Positions 1 to 12,525 of a DNA stretch of 64,000 nt are shown here, one piece after another. The first letter of the stretch is position 1, and every line of letters starts with the position of its first letter. The DNA is from Chimonanthus salicifolius (Eukaryota > Streptophyta > Magnoliopsida > Laurales > Calycanthaceae): assembly GCA_013350335.1 (NCBI GenBank), contig CM023533.1, positions 26,642,869-26,706,868 on the forward strand. Reading direction: 5' to 3'. The notes under the pieces are model-generated. The model did not search any database and was not told the origin of the DNA. It saw only the letters and a list, made by a program, of their open reading frames with translations. The position numbers were made by a program, and so were the translations under genes.

Positions 1-482
1 GTGGCCTGAATCACACTGATCTTTTGGACTAGATGGTTAATTTTAATCAAAGTATTTGGGATTTCCTCTCTGATTATCAGCATTTAACTTTGGCTCTTTT
101 AAGACGCTTAATATAAAAATTCATTTTTTTAAGTGTGTGTAAATTTTGCCTCTACAGAACAGTACTCATTTAACTAGTGAGAGATACAATTGATTGGATC
201 TAAGTTGGGTTCGGTGGTCAATCCATTTATCTAATCCTTCAACTCATAATTTGCCTGTTTTATTACACATATCAAACTCACCCTTTCACTTATAACAAAT
301 ATTGAAATAAATGAATCATCTCAACTATATTTATTTATTTATTTATTAAATGAATCGACCTATTTACACTTTAACCTGTTCTAACCTAATATGTTTGCCT
401 TTTTACTCATTTAAGTTTTTCTATTAAAAAACTAGCCAAATTTTCTTACATAAATGTATAACTTAACAATCAACTTGTAATT
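1..482. other. AT-rich intergenic DNA, no gene seen
   Basis: I see no coding exon on either strand. The stretch is AT-rich and ends at the left terminus of a hAT-like element. Confidence 0.5.
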
Positions 483-789
483 AGGGTTGGAACTCGGGTC
501 GAGTCGAATTGGTTTTCAATAAATTCAATACAATCTATATCAAAACTTATTAAACTCGACTTGACTCGAATTTATGACCAACTCAACCCAAGTGTTATTT
601 TATAACTTGGTGCAATCGAGTAAAGTCAGGTTGATTTCAAATTTCTCAACCCAACTCGACCCAAATTTTATACGGGTTTTTTTCCAATCCGACTAGACCA
701 ATGATATACAAATACATAAGCCAAACCCATTGATTTCTCAAATCGGATCATGCGGGTCAAATTAAAACCCGACCCAAGTTTCACCCCTA
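483..789. mobile_element. hAT-like non-autonomous element (MITE), copy 1
   Basis: Inverted termini: the left end reads TAGGGTTGGAACTCGGGTC and the reverse complement of the right end reads TAGGGGTGAAACTTGGGTC. The interior is rich in GGGTC/GACCC. The 7-mer ACTTGTA lies just left of the element and again at its right end, which fits the 7-8 bp target duplication of hAT elements. On the left it is separated from the TIR by about three bases. No transposase is present, so the element is non-autonomous. hAT assignment rests on the TAGGG termini and target-site size. Confidence 0.65.
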
Positions 790-1766
790 CTTGTACCCCA
801 CCATATCTATTTTTGGACTCAGGTTTTCCAATAACTTTCAATATATAGGTTAAGAATTAAAATCTATCTATATCCTCAAAATAAGGCACGTTCATGTTAA
901 GTTGGATGAGTTGTGCTTAGATTTTGCCATGTCTATGTATGTATTATTTCAACGGCTTTCAGCCTCTAACTAGTATTAGTATTGTAAAAGATGATGGGAA
1001 CAAAGGAATCTTCATTATAAAAAATAGGCCCAAACCTACGAAGTAGGTTAACTTCACTTATTTTGCATTAAAGTTAGCGTTATTAATATATAATTCATCC
1101 TTAAAGAAATGTTAAATTCCCTCTTTGCAGCAAGCTTAGTATTTCTTCATGTATATGCACCTATATTAAGACGGGTAATGAGATTTTAGATTGTGCACTA
1201 CATCATATAACACTCCCTCCCTCTCGAGAGTGAAATCAGAGTAAAATGGAATAAAGATTTCAACATAATGTAATGAGGATCCACATACTGTGTTGTTTTT
1301 GCAAGTGCAATGATTTCTTAATGTTTCTATAGAGAAATAATCAAATAATAAACCATAATATAAAAAGTTTAAAAATAAATTCATACTTGCACTTATTCCT
1401 CTAATAGAGTAGGATGTTGAAAAGATCCTACAATAGATCTTCTCATATTAAATATTGCCAAATACCCTACCAGTGATGCTAGCAATAGAATTATAACAAT
1501 CTAAAATATTTTTGAAATTAAAATTAATATTAAAAACAATCCACCATCAGAAATGAGTTCACATGGTGATTTACAATTAAAAAGACAAAGATGTTATACA
1601 TTCTCTCATCTCTACTCGGCTTTGAGCAATATAGCCTCCTCCCTGATCTCTATTTCTATCTATTTATATTTTTATATTAATTTTTATTGGTGGTATTGAT
1701 TTAGAGATTTTCTAACAAAACTTTGTAGTATCATGTCAAAGTCCGTAGTTTCCCATATGTAAATTC

Positions 1767-1798
<32 letters not shown>

Positions 1799-1807
1799 TA
1801 TAACAAA

Positions 1808-1847
<40 letters not shown>

Positions 1848-2012
1848 GGGAAATTTTTAAGTATACATTTTTATTTCCCAACAGGGAGTGTGAATGGTTA
1901 AAGCCTTAAAAGGAGGTTGGATTGTGTTGTGAAACTGATACATTTTTAAAAAAATTAACTATGCTAAAAAAAAAAAATTGCAATTGAAACACTATCATGT
2001 TAAATAAAAAAG
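790..2012. other. Intergenic DNA with A/TA microsatellite
   Basis: No gene seen. A poly(A) plus (TA)n microsatellite sits at about 1766-1843, in two blocks split by a second poly(A) run. The short open frame at about 1166-1384 on the minus strand has no recognisable content. Confidence 0.5.
1766..1843. repeat. (A)n(TA)n microsatellite
   Basis: Two consecutive blocks of poly(A) followed by alternating TA, read directly from the sequence. Confidence 0.9.
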
Positions 2013-2022
2013 GATATTAATT

Positions 2023-2353
2023 TAGGGCTGCAACTCGGGTCATGTTTTGGTCCAACCCGCATGACCCGACCCGAGAAATCATGCGGGTCGGATCGAGAAT
2101 TTCGGATCAACGGGTTGGGTCAGGGTTGAGAAGATAAAAACCCGCATGAAATTCGAGTCGGATCGCGTTGAGGATTTTACAATTTAACCCGACCCAACCC
2201 GATCTGACCCGGCTAAAATAATCTAAAATAGGTTCAGAATTCGGGTTAGAATTCAGATCGGATTGAGAATTCGGATCGAGTCGGGTCGGGTTCATATATT
2301 TCAACTCGGGTCAGATTGAGTTTTAAGGAACTCGACCTGAAGTTGCAGTCCTA
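2023..2353. mobile_element. hAT-like non-autonomous element (MITE), copy 2
   Basis: Same architecture as the element at 483-789. The left end is TAGGGCTGCAACTCGGGTC and the reverse complement of the right end is TAGGACTGCAACTTCAGGTC. The interior is built of repeated GGGTC/GACCC and GGATCG words. The heptamer GATATTA lies at 2013-2019 and at 2354-2360, a probable target duplication again offset by about three bases on the left. No transposase is present. Confidence 0.7.
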
Positions 2354-2885
2354 GATATTATGTTCATAGTTTACCTCAATAACTATAAAAAATACAATCA
2401 AATTTAAAACTTTAGCACGTCGTCTTGGCCATGGATGCTGTGGTTGACCAAACTCCAAAGCCATCACTGTCATGAAAAATCTAAAGAAAATATGTGAAGG
2501 AGAATCCGTCAAGGCTCTCCAAAATCTAAATCCAGGGAAACTGTGGAAGCAGAGTTAGTATTGGTATCTAACCTAATTCATAATCCTTCATTGATGTCAT
2601 TTCTTTAATGGATATGATTCCCCATATCCACCGTCTTACAAGTTAGAAGATCCAGCCCCTCTCAAAATTGTGTTTAATAACCCTCAGTAAATTAAATACA
2701 TTGTTGGGAGGATATGGGCCTTTTGTTTAGGATTTTATTTATATTCGAGTTTTGAGTAATGGGCTCTACTACACAGTTGGGACCTATTTTCTCAAGTACA
2801 AATGGATTGCAAACACCAATCTCATATACATTCTTATTTGCAGTATCAGTCTTTGAACTGTAATATAAAAGATAATACTAAAAGT

Positions 2886-3105
2886 TGTTGAGCAGTCACA
2901 TCGGTTGTGGAGAAGTAGATTTAGAAATTTGGATTACTCCTACTTAATAGGCTAGTCTTTTGGGTTGGCTACTCAGTCTTAACAATTTTTATCGGAACTA
3001 AGTCCCCAAGCTACTGTATGTAGACTGAGAAATCCTCCAGCTGAACGGGAAATGATATAGAGCATAGACTAGTCTTTTGAATTAGATACCCAATCCTGAT
3101 AAAAG
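2886..3105 (+). mobile_element. Decayed TRIM-like LTR element
   Basis: Positions 2886-2984 begin TGTTG and end CTTAACA. They align, with gaps, to the LTRs of the intact TRIM at 43151-43511: both share the GAAGTAGATTTAG and GGCTAGT..TTTTGGG-like blocks. The next bases resemble a decayed primer-binding site for initiator tRNA-Met. A fragment at about 3068-3105 matches the 3' half of the LTR. Ends are approximate. Confidence 0.5.
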
Positions 3106-3320
3106 TGAATGGATTTAATTATGCTTGAGACACTCTCCTCATTCTAACAGTAGGGTCAAGTAATTTAGAAATGAAGTTTTGGATATTGCCTTTACCAAGA
3201 GAACCAGCATTTGTCAGCGGTTTGGATCTATAAATTTATCTATAAAATGTTTAATGATACTATCTGTATAATAGAGTAGAGTTTCTGCAGTTAATAGAGA
3301 TATGTAGAAGACTACATGAA

Positions 3321-3475
3321 CAGAGAGGTTGGATGAATTTTAATTCCACTCGATCAACATCCAAGTCATGTGATTTTTATATTAACAGATACTTGTAAAA
3401 GTCAAAATTTCAAAAAGTTTTAATTACATAATTAGGCTAGATGAAAATTAAACTTCACCCACTCCTAACTATGTA
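3321..3475. mobile_element. Possible small MITE with imperfect terminal inverted repeats
   Basis: The left end (GAGGTTGGATGAATTTTAAT) resembles the reverse complement of the right end (GGAGTGGGTGAAGTTTAATT). The same GTGGATGAAGTTT motif recurs at about 11308, 25250 and 25437-25613, suggesting a dispersed family. Target duplication not resolved. Confidence 0.35.
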
Positions 3476-3499
3476 ATCCCTACACATAAACCCTCAATC

Positions 3500-3870
3500 A
3501 TGAGTGCAAATATCGGCTGATATGATACGGATTTTTAGTCCCTTATCATATTGGCCGATACGTATTGTATCGACCGTAAAGGATATTTATCGGCCGATAT
3601 ATTGGAGATATATATCGGTCCGATATCGGACGATATCCATAATATTGATCTTTAAAAAAAAAAAATCAAAACGGTGGTGGGCCCGAGTTGATATCTCGGC
3701 CGATATCATACCAATATTTTCGTTTTCAATTTTTTTTTTAAAAAAAAAGCTTCCTTTTGGATTTTTAATTTATTTTTTAATTCAGAAAAAATAAAATAAA
3801 TACCGATATTTAAAAAAAATATACAAAAGAGAAGAGAGAATTTTATCGGCCGATATCTCAGGGTGGTGGC
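3500..3870. repeat. Repeat rich in palindromic ATCGGCCGATAT words
   Basis: ATCGGCCGATAT and near variants occur many times, with poly(A) and poly(T) tracts between them. Related text is found at about 41640-41790 and weakly near 5260-5310. Probably a dispersed repeat of unknown class. The open frames here are low complexity and are not genes. Confidence 0.45.
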
Positions 3871-3879
3871 CGAATTTTG

Positions 3880-6600
3880 TACCCGTCTCCAGGTCTTGTA
3901 GACTCCACTCAAGTGTAGATGACACAAGAAAATGGAACATGCAACCAAAGAATTAGTTTTAATATTCTTAAGGATTATATCTTTATTATCTTAAAGCATA
4001 AAATCTTCATATACATACAAGCTGGTCTGATTTTTTGCCCCCTTCTTCTTACAAGTGAGAGAATCCTTAAGAATCACATTGTTCAGTTCTTCTTTGTTCT
4101 TTTCCATTTTTATCAAGAACTCTTCACTTTGTTTCTTCGCACATGGAACTCAATCATATTCAGCCACCCACATAATCAATCCAAATAATTTACATCTTTT
4201 CCTTTTCTTTTGTCTTTCATGTTCTTCTGGTTTTTATACTATTTTTCTCTATGTAGTTCGGATGAAACCACTGGAAATCCAATTCCCAACAAAGTCTTAA
4301 ATCTAAAAATAAATGTATAAAGAAATATAATTATATATACAAGCATCCACACAATTGAGGACACGTCTATACCCAATGATCATTGCCATTAACCTTAGAT
4401 TTCATAAAGATAAAGGCACAACATTGCAGATCTCCTAAATTTCATTAGTATATTATATTATTTATGTTTGTTAACATTTTGGGGAGAATAGAATACGTAT
4501 TGAATTTTTAGTTGGGAATATGCATCCCCTATTGTATTGATGATTTGATGTATATTATTTTAATTATTTAAAAAAAATTGTATCAACCGTTTTTTGAGTA
4601 AATTTTGCATTAAGTGTGATTTTAAAAAGGTTTAAAAGCAATTTTCTTCGATCGTCAAATTCAAACATTTTATTCTTAAGATTTGACTATTTTGAATTAT
4701 TGTCATCATTTTTTAAATTTTGGCTCTATGAAAATCTCAAATTAGGGTTTTTTTTAAAATATAATTTAATGAAATAATATTCAGTGCGTAGGAAATTCAG
4801 TGAAGATGTGTTAATGTGATTAATATAGTTTGTAAGGTGTCTACAAGATTTTTCAGGATTTTTTTGAAGAATTAATAAAAGTTGGGTTATTAAGGTTCTT
4901 CTCATTTTTGAGTTTCTTATGTAAAAAAAGTGAATGAAATGATATACAAATATTTCTACAATTAAATTAAAGATCCGGTGTTTATGTAATTTTCAAATAT
5001 TCCAACATTTTTATGAAACTCAATTTTTTTTTAAATAAAAAAATTTATGAATGGTAATAGAAGATACATGTCACTATGGGATACGTGAGAACATGAATTT
5101 CATATTAGATATTTTCGTATTGAAATTTGACTGTTAAAGGTCTAATACTCCATAAAAATGACGGTTATTTTTAACAAAAATATGATCACTCTAGGTTTTT
5201 CATTTATCCTTACTTTTTCATATTTTTGTATTTTTAAATAAAAAATAGAAAATAATTGCGGATACGATATGTATAAGACGATAAACCCTGATATGGCCGG
5301 AGATTTTTTTCCCCCTAAACACCTAAGTGCTTAAAACGTTTTAATGTTTGGTTTTAGAACTTTTATATATTTTTATACATTAGAAAAAGACACTATTCTT
5401 CTCTTTAATCCGACCCGTATGATTTCACTTAATTGAAAGTAAAAGACAAAATAAAAACACTACCAATTTAGTAAAATAAAATAAAGAGAAAAATTCACCA
5501 ATGCCCAATATTTTGTTCTTTTTACGGTGTACTATCATTGTACACCATTGTCCTTAAAAAACTGTTTATAATCCATTTTAAAACTATAAAGAAGAGTGTT
5601 TTGTTTTTACAACACAAAGAGAAATAGTTAAAATTTTAAACTAACAAAAGAATCTCACTATTAAGTATGCTTTGGCACTTTTTAGTTGGATCCTCGTGAG
5701 ACAATCCTAAAGTATTAAGGAGTGAAAACCCAATTACCCTAATATTGAAGTGAAACTTCATTATTTTTTATTAACAAATAATTGAGTTTATTTATGATTA
5801 ATTCAAACTTTCATATAGTACAATACTCATCTTAAATTACAAATTTCAGTTGAATTCAAATATATGGCCTTTGGAGGACAAAAATTTATTGGCTTCCTAA
5901 TTTTGTAAATAGATCACATCAACCAAATCAGCAAAATTGACCAAAATTTGCTTGAAATTTATTGTAACTTTAATAGATACCTGACAAACTGCAGTCAATA
6001 CAATTTTCTGGAAAAAAAAATACTGACATTGGTAATATTTATATTTCACCCAAACTACAAAATTTCAGATTTTAATCAAAATTTATAACCAAACTTCATA
6101 TCTATCAGACTAATACACACATGAATCTGAACATGATCCTTCAAAATGTTAATATTTGAGTAGTCAAATCAAAGCTTAGAATCATTTAATGGGTTTTTTT
6201 TTTATATAAGATATAACTTACACACCTCAATCTCAAATTTGTGGTGCATTCAAGAATTAATTAGAATGCGAGGAGAAAAATCAGCACCTAATTTTAGGTG
6301 GTGTTGCATCAAATAATACATGTAAAGAATTCAAAACAGAGAAAAAACAGCACTTGCTTCAGGTATGGCTACATTACAGTAACATTTATTTTTTGCAGTC
6401 TATATATTGATATAAATATTGTTTTCTATTTTTATTTTTTAATTAATATCCATCCAAATAAACCACATAATTATTTCACAAAATTACTTCCACATTTAGC
6501 CTTGTTTTAAAAAGCTAGAATTTGGGCCTGCATGTTGATGACCAGAATTAAAAAAAAAAAAAATTAAAAAGCTGCAGCTCATATCTTATTATAAAGCTGC
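3880..6600. other. AT-rich intergenic DNA, no gene seen
   Basis: No exon with recognisable protein content on either strand. Open frames near 3919-4300 and 6298-6510 are short and built of AT-rich codons. Confidence 0.5.
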
Positions 6601-7273
6601 CCAATTCACAAAATTGTGTCGCCGGAAGTGGCTACACGTGTGGACCAGAAAATCTCCACCCAAGCTTGAAGCTTCTGCTTTGTCTCATCATAACGACTCA
6701 CTTAGCACCACTTAATCTATCTTGAGTCTGCTGAATATTCCAACGTCTACTCATATACCCTGATTTAGGGTTCCAGAAGCATCTTAGAGAGTATTAATCT
6801 TGGATTTCATTGGTCATAGATTGAGAAGTGAAGGGATCTTTGCTGAAACACACCAACCGACATGAATCAGTGAGAAAAGTGTAAACAATGGATTGGCTAC
6901 AGATTATTAAAATAAATATATTGGTGTTGAAGGTAATAAAAAATAAAACAAAATCAATATCGAAACCCATCTCATCAACTACCATAATCTTGGATTGATT
7001 TCATGGAGATTGGGATATTGAAGGCTATCAATGATGACATGGGACAACAGCTGTTTCAAAAATATAGAACTTCCATCTGTAGAGGGGATATTTGCTCCTT
7101 TCTCATTAAAACTGCTGACCAATCATTGGCATCTTTTTAGAGAGTTTCTCTTTAGACATCCTATATATATGGGCTCTCTGAAGAGGTCGTGGACAGCAGA
7201 ACTTGTCTTAGCCTGTCTTCTCCATCTAGAGAATTGTTTTTTATTGTCTTAGCCTGTATTGTAAAAGACTGAA
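6601..7273 (+). promoter_or_regulatory. Promoter and 5' leader of the ACS7-like gene
   Basis: A G-box core CACGTG lies at 6635-6640. A TATA-like CTATATATAT lies at 7161-7170, about 104 bases before the start codon, leaving a leader of roughly 75-80 nt. Assignment is by position and motif only. Confidence 0.5.
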
Positions 7274-9761
7274 ATGGCAGTAGAAGCTGAGAAGAATAGT
7301 GTTCGATTGTCAGCAGTTACAGATTCTGACACTCATGGGGAGGACTCCCCTTACTTTGCAGGATGGAAAGCCTACGATGAAAACCCTTATGATGAAGTGG
7401 AAAACCCTTCTGGAGTCATACAGATGGGATTAGCAGAAAACCAAGTACGTACTTATACTTTTTTTTTTTTATGAAAGGTTAGTAGTATGACATTCAAAGG
7501 GAGGCCCGGAAAATTTACAAATAAAGACCTACAGCTCGGGCCAGGCAAAAGAGCCAAATAGGCAACAAAAATTTCTAAACTGAACCAAAAGCCAGCAAAA
7601 GAACAAGGCATACACTCAGAAAGACTTCCTTATTTATTATTCATCGCTTTATACTTAACCTAATAGGTCTGTGGGTGGTCTCATAGATCAAAAATTTTAC
7701 GGTATGATCACTACAAACTGGGATTAGTGGGTTTTCACCTATTCTAAAAAGAAAGATTTCATATTTCATTACCAACAACAGTTCAAACCCTTCAATTACA
7801 CCATACAAGTAATTAAAGATTGATACTTTGGTCTAATACCTTTCTTTCCACCTCTGATGAACAGGTTTCATTTGACTCGCTAGAGGAGTACCTGAAACAG
7901 CATCCAGAAGCCTCCAGTTGGGGGAGTGGCGTCTCTAGCTTTAGAGATAATGCCTTGTTCCAGGACTACCATGGACTCAAAGTTTTCAGAGAGGTGTGCA
8001 TCATCTTTCTACCTCTTACAATTTTGTTCATAAATCTTCTTATATTTCTCTCACATGAACATGCTATTTACTCTTTTTTTAATGAAAAAATGGAATCCTT
8101 ATTGCTCAAAACTTTCTTATTTACCAGGCAATGGCAAGTTTCATGGGGCAAATAAGAGGAGGAAGAGTCAAATTCGACCCCCATAGGATCGTCCTCACTG
8201 CAGGAGCAACCGCAGCAAATGAGCTACTGGCGTTCATATTAGTAAACCCTGGAGATGCTTTGCTAGTTCCTACTCCATATTATCCAGGGTGAGTCCACCT
8301 CATCCTCTTCGTATCTTCATTATCATCATCAAAATCTTTGTATCATCTTAGGGTTCACCATAAATCTACTCCTACACCCTACCTTAGATCTACTTTGACA
8401 CCCTACCTTCTCGTAGCTAAAGAGTTACTGTGTTCCATAAACTGGTGAAGCCACATTTCTAACATATAAATCAAGAAAAGTGAAGCTTTTTTTTTTTTCA
8501 ATCTTCCAAGCGAAGATTCCTTACTAAAAATATTGACACAATTTTGCATTACACACAAGAAATTCGTTATCCTCAGGAGTTGCAACAACCATAATAGGGA
8601 AGGAGTTACAACAACCAATTTTAACTCCAGGAGTTACAACAATCACAATTATCCTCAGGATTTACAACCTTTGAGATTAGGAACAGTTACAACTATCATT
8701 CGGAAACTGCCATTGAGCATTGATGCCTCTATTGGCCTTTTGGAGCTCTGATTCTTCCACTCGGAACTCCGAACTACCGGTGAATGTGAATCTTCAACAT
8801 GTTTACCCGTTGTATATCGAGTTTAAGAGTTCCACAAGTTTTTTTTGTTAAATTGATGTGCTTAAACACGCCAACTGATGTTTTTAATGGAAATCTTGCA
8901 CAGGTTTGACAGAGATCTAAGGTGGAGAACCGGTGTTAAGATTGTACCTGTCCATTGCAACAGCACAAACAACTTTTGCATCACTGTGGAAGCCTTGGAA
9001 AATGCTTACAATGAAGCAGCAGCAATGAACATCAGGATCAGAGGACTTCTCATCACAAACCCATCAAACCCGTTGGGTGCCGCAATTCAACGTCGAGTTC
9101 TCGAAGACATTCTCGATTTCGCCACACGTAAAAACATTCATCTTATATCAGATGAGATCTACTCCGGCTCCGTCTTCTCCTCTTCCGAATTCACAAGCAT
9201 TGCAGAGATCCTTGAGGCTCAGAATTATGAGAATTCAGAGAGAGTTCACATTGTTTATAGCCTCTCTAAAGACTTGGGTCTCCCTGGCTTTAGAGTTGGA
9301 ACAATATATTCATATAATGACAGGGTTGTGACTACTGCTAGAAGGATGTCTAGCTTTAGTTTAGTCTCATCTCAAACTCAACACCTCTTGGCTTCAATGT
9401 TATCAGACACTGAATTCACAGAGAGATACATAAGAACAAACAGAGAGAGACTGAGGAAGAGGCACTCATCATTGTTAAAGGTTTGAGGAATTCAGGAATT
9501 GAGTGTTTGAAAGGGAATGCTGGACTTTTTTGCTGGATGAATTTGAGCCCACTGCTGGAAAAGCCCACAAGAGAGGGAGAACTGGAGCTTTGGAATTCAA
9601 TCTTGCATGAAGTAAAGTTGAACATATCTCCCGGATCTTCGTGCCATTGTTCTGAAGCTGGTTGGTTTAGGGTTTGCTTCGCTAACATGAGCGAGCAGAC
9701 ACTTGAAGTTGCACTGAGAAGAATACATGATTTCATGGAGAAGAGAAGGATAATGCAATAA
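7274..9761 (+). CDS. ACS7: 1-aminocyclopropane-1-carboxylate synthase, type III (ACS7-like), frameshifted
   Basis: ACC synthase, a cytosolic PLP enzyme that converts S-adenosylmethionine to ACC in ethylene synthesis. Exons are 7274-7444, 7865-7993, 8128-8288 and 8904-9761, all with GT/AG borders. Seen in the protein: [20 protein letters not shown] near the N-terminus, MGLAENQ at the exon 1 end, [23 protein letters not shown] (about residues 206-212), SDEIYSG, and [14 protein letters not shown] with the PLP lysine near residue 276. The last exon ends [14 protein letters not shown] with no MAPK/CDPK phosphorylation tail, so type III. In exon 4 the frame breaks near 9470 (about residue 343): upstream frame ends TGA at 9484-9486, and downstream frame resumes at [14 protein letters not shown]. 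One missing base explains it. Restored length would be 439 aa, close to the family. Either a recent pseudogene or a sequencing error. Expected to be unstable as protein if read as shown. Confidence 0.93.
8574..8690 (+). repeat. Degenerate minisatellite in ACS7 intron 3
   Basis: Four imperfect units of about 25-30 bases built on AGGAGTTACAACAACCA lie inside the third intron. Confidence 0.6.
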
Positions 9762-9922
9762 TTCTTCTGTTTTATGAAATGTGTCCGATCCCAAAGTTGT
9801 AAATCATTGGAATTTTTGGTATTTTGACACACCATAAGTGGGGAAATGACAGGAGCACCTGTTTTCTCGTTGGTATTTTTTGTTTCACCAATTAAATGAT
9901 GATAATTAGGCATAGAAATAAA
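9762..9922 (+). terminator. ACS7 3' UTR with candidate poly(A) signal
   Basis: An AATAAA hexamer at 9917-9922 lies about 155 bases after the stop codon. It is a plausible cleavage signal, though plant signals are loose. Confidence 0.4.
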
Positions 9923-10019
9923 CTTAATAGTTCTTCTTCATTATAAAAACATGTGTTCCTGTCACTGGCAAACCACCAAGTGATTCTTCTTTACTATTTT
10001 TGTCTTATCAAAACTCGAG

Positions 10020-10194
10020 CAAGCTTAACCACGAGTGGGTTGGCCTGAGAGTCAAGAAGCTCTTCTTACGAACAGAGTCTGGAGTTCAATTTACACTCAA
10101 ACTCTTCTGGGCCATTTCCTATAGAATTATACATCATTGATTAGATTAGTCTCACCTCTAATACAAAAAGAAGATACCCATGTTAAAAAAAACT
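10020..10194 (+). mobile_element. tRNA-derived SINE, family B
   Basis: Pol III-like boxes: TTGGCCTGAGAGTCAAG for box A and GGAGTTCAATTTAC for box B. The 3' half carries GATTAGTCTCACCTC and GATACCCATGTT and ends in poly(A). The same 3' half recurs at 17795-17868, so it is a dispersed family. Confidence 0.65.
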
Positions 10195-12054
10195 CCAGCA
10201 AACTTAATGAAAACTCTTTCTTCATGATTGGAGTTTTTCTTTAATGTTTCTCCTTCGATTACTGCAGTAGGACAACCCATTACTATATCGATATTTTCTT
10301 TTGAAGAATCTAACATTTTGTTCCCCTCTCTACGGCAACAAGGCGGGCTTTCGGAGGGTAGGTACCTTTGTTATATCAACCATAAGGTAAAAGTTAGTCC
10401 ATCTAAAATTTGTAATTGTTAAAATAAAATTTTGAAAGAAATGGTCATTTTGAACATTGTTAAATAATCAAAAATCATTATTTTCCAACCTTCAATTGGA
10501 TGAAGGTTAGAACTTTAGAACTTTGAAAGTTCAAATTTGTTGAAATTTGACACAAGTATGGACAGAGAGCTATTTCATGTGTTGGATTAGTGTGCCCACA
10601 CCTTCCGTACCTATTCATCAAAAAATAAAATAAAATCATGTGACTTCGTCTCAGCCCTGAATAGTCACTCTCTCTCCATAGAATGACATATTGCAGTCTG
10701 ATTTGATTAAATCAAAGTCTAAGACTGCCACTTATTTTATTTTCGAGGAAGAAATGCTCAAGAAAAAGCAATAGCTTAAGAAGAAAATGACATGGTTTTC
10801 TTGATTGCCAATCAGGGGATAAAGGGTGATGTGTGGATCTGTAGAAAAAAAAGTAATGACTTGGTCTATTCAACCCATCATTGAGTTGCAGTTTCTCTAA
10901 TGTTGGGAGGGTGCTGATTATTTTTTATTTTTTTTAAGATTAAGGTATTCAGGCTTTCAACCTGACTTAGTCAAGCGTCCCATTTAATTAATCCTTAAGG
11001 CATGTGTAAATCTCTTCATCTGCATACGTTGAATATTTTTTTATGAAAATGTTAAGTGTTAAAAATTGAAGTCAAAGAGGGTGTGTTAGTAATTTGGGTA
11101 TTGCCCTACATAAGATTAAATGGAGTCATTTTTGTTTAAGCATTCAATTTCAAACAAAGATTAGAGTTTCAATAGTATCTGTTGGGTCCTCTTAGAACTG
11201 GTATGTATCAGTCAGTGACTAACGGGTTCTAAAATCCTATATGAGTGACTCTCTTCTCCTTAGTCCCTAACTTGGTTTAATAAAATGTATTATAATTTAT
11301 GGATGAGAGTGGATGAAGTTTCATACTTAATTGATTCCAGCGATGTGATTTTAGCCACAAAATTTTATTGAATATATATTATTTGATTATCAAAGTAATA
11401 ACCTATAAAAAAGATAATTAAATAAAAGTTCTTCTTTTTTATCTTTTCTTAATATTGTTCTCTCTACATTAGATGTAAACAAGTCCAGTAAACCTCCATG
11501 AGAAAAGTCTTTCACTAAATACTCTGTCCCGTCTTCATCATGCAGTTAGCTAACTTCAAAAGACCATAGACAGTAAAGTCAAATATGTAGAAGTTTGAGA
11601 TGAGAAATAAAGAAGGGAGAATAATTATTATGTTGGTCTACGCCATAATGAGTCCAAATTGTATAAAGCTGGCATATGATAAGGAACATGATACCGTAGT
11701 AATTTAACTCAAATTATATAATGGTTTTCTCTATACAAGAAATGTCGCAGTCTCTTCCTATATTTTTCTATTAAGAAATGATCACACCCCGACAAATGGT
11801 GCCCATTTTTTTTTATCTAACCAAACTCTTCATTGACTTTCAATCTTTTCCAGTATGTTGACACATTGATACATGATTCCTTTTGATCCATTCTCATATA
11901 AGATGGTTCTTATGTTAAAAAAATTATTAACTGTTCATCATCCAATGAAATGTTGGTCAAGATCAGTGGTCTAGCTCGACTTTGTCCAATGAGGTGATTA
12001 CAAAAATTTAAAATCAATATATCAGTACAAGTTTGATAAAAAATTAAGTTGCAT
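10195..12054. other. Intergenic DNA, no gene seen
   Basis: AT-rich with no recognisable exon. A GAGTGGATGAAGTTTCAT motif near 11308 is shared with the MITE-like repeats at 3321 and 25437. Confidence 0.5.
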
Positions 12055-12195
12055 ATACGTGGATGTAGTTCACTGTGTCAAGTTCGAGCTCCTATTACTA
12101 AATTTGTATACTCTAAGAGAAGTAGGTATCACCCATGAAAATTTTACACTAAGTTTCCTATAATTTTCTATACATATATTCAAAAAATTTAAGTT
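12055..12195 (+). mobile_element. tRNA-derived SINE, family A
   Basis: Box A-like GTGGATGTAGTTCACTG is followed by box B-like CAAGTTCGAGCTCC. The 3' part reads GGTATCACCCATGAAAATTT and is shared, often on the other strand, with copies at 43075-43612, 58175, 62392 and 63851. It ends in an A-rich stretch. Confidence 0.65.
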
Positions 12196-12525
12196 GGGTA
12201 GTGTGGATTTGGACAACTTGAAACTGTTTCAATACAAATGGTAACGACTTAGAAGACTATTACATCATGAGAAAAGAGTTCAAAGAAATCTCCTCTCATG
12301 GCCTCACAACTTAAAAACAAAAATTTAAAACCACAATGGGCCTCTTACGGCACAATGTCACGCCGCGATCGGCGGAATTTTTTACGTTACTTAAGAATAC
12401 TTAATATTGAGTCAAACTGTCAAAGTAAACCCTTTCTCTGTAGTCTGTACTTAAATTAGATAGATGAAATAAATAAAACATTAATTTGCAGTATGGAAAC
12501 TACAGAATACCAATGTAAGACTCTA

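Noticed and set aside
9416..9913. Long minus-strand open frame opposite ACS7 exon 4
   Set aside because: Antisense shadow of the conserved exon, with no domain of its own.
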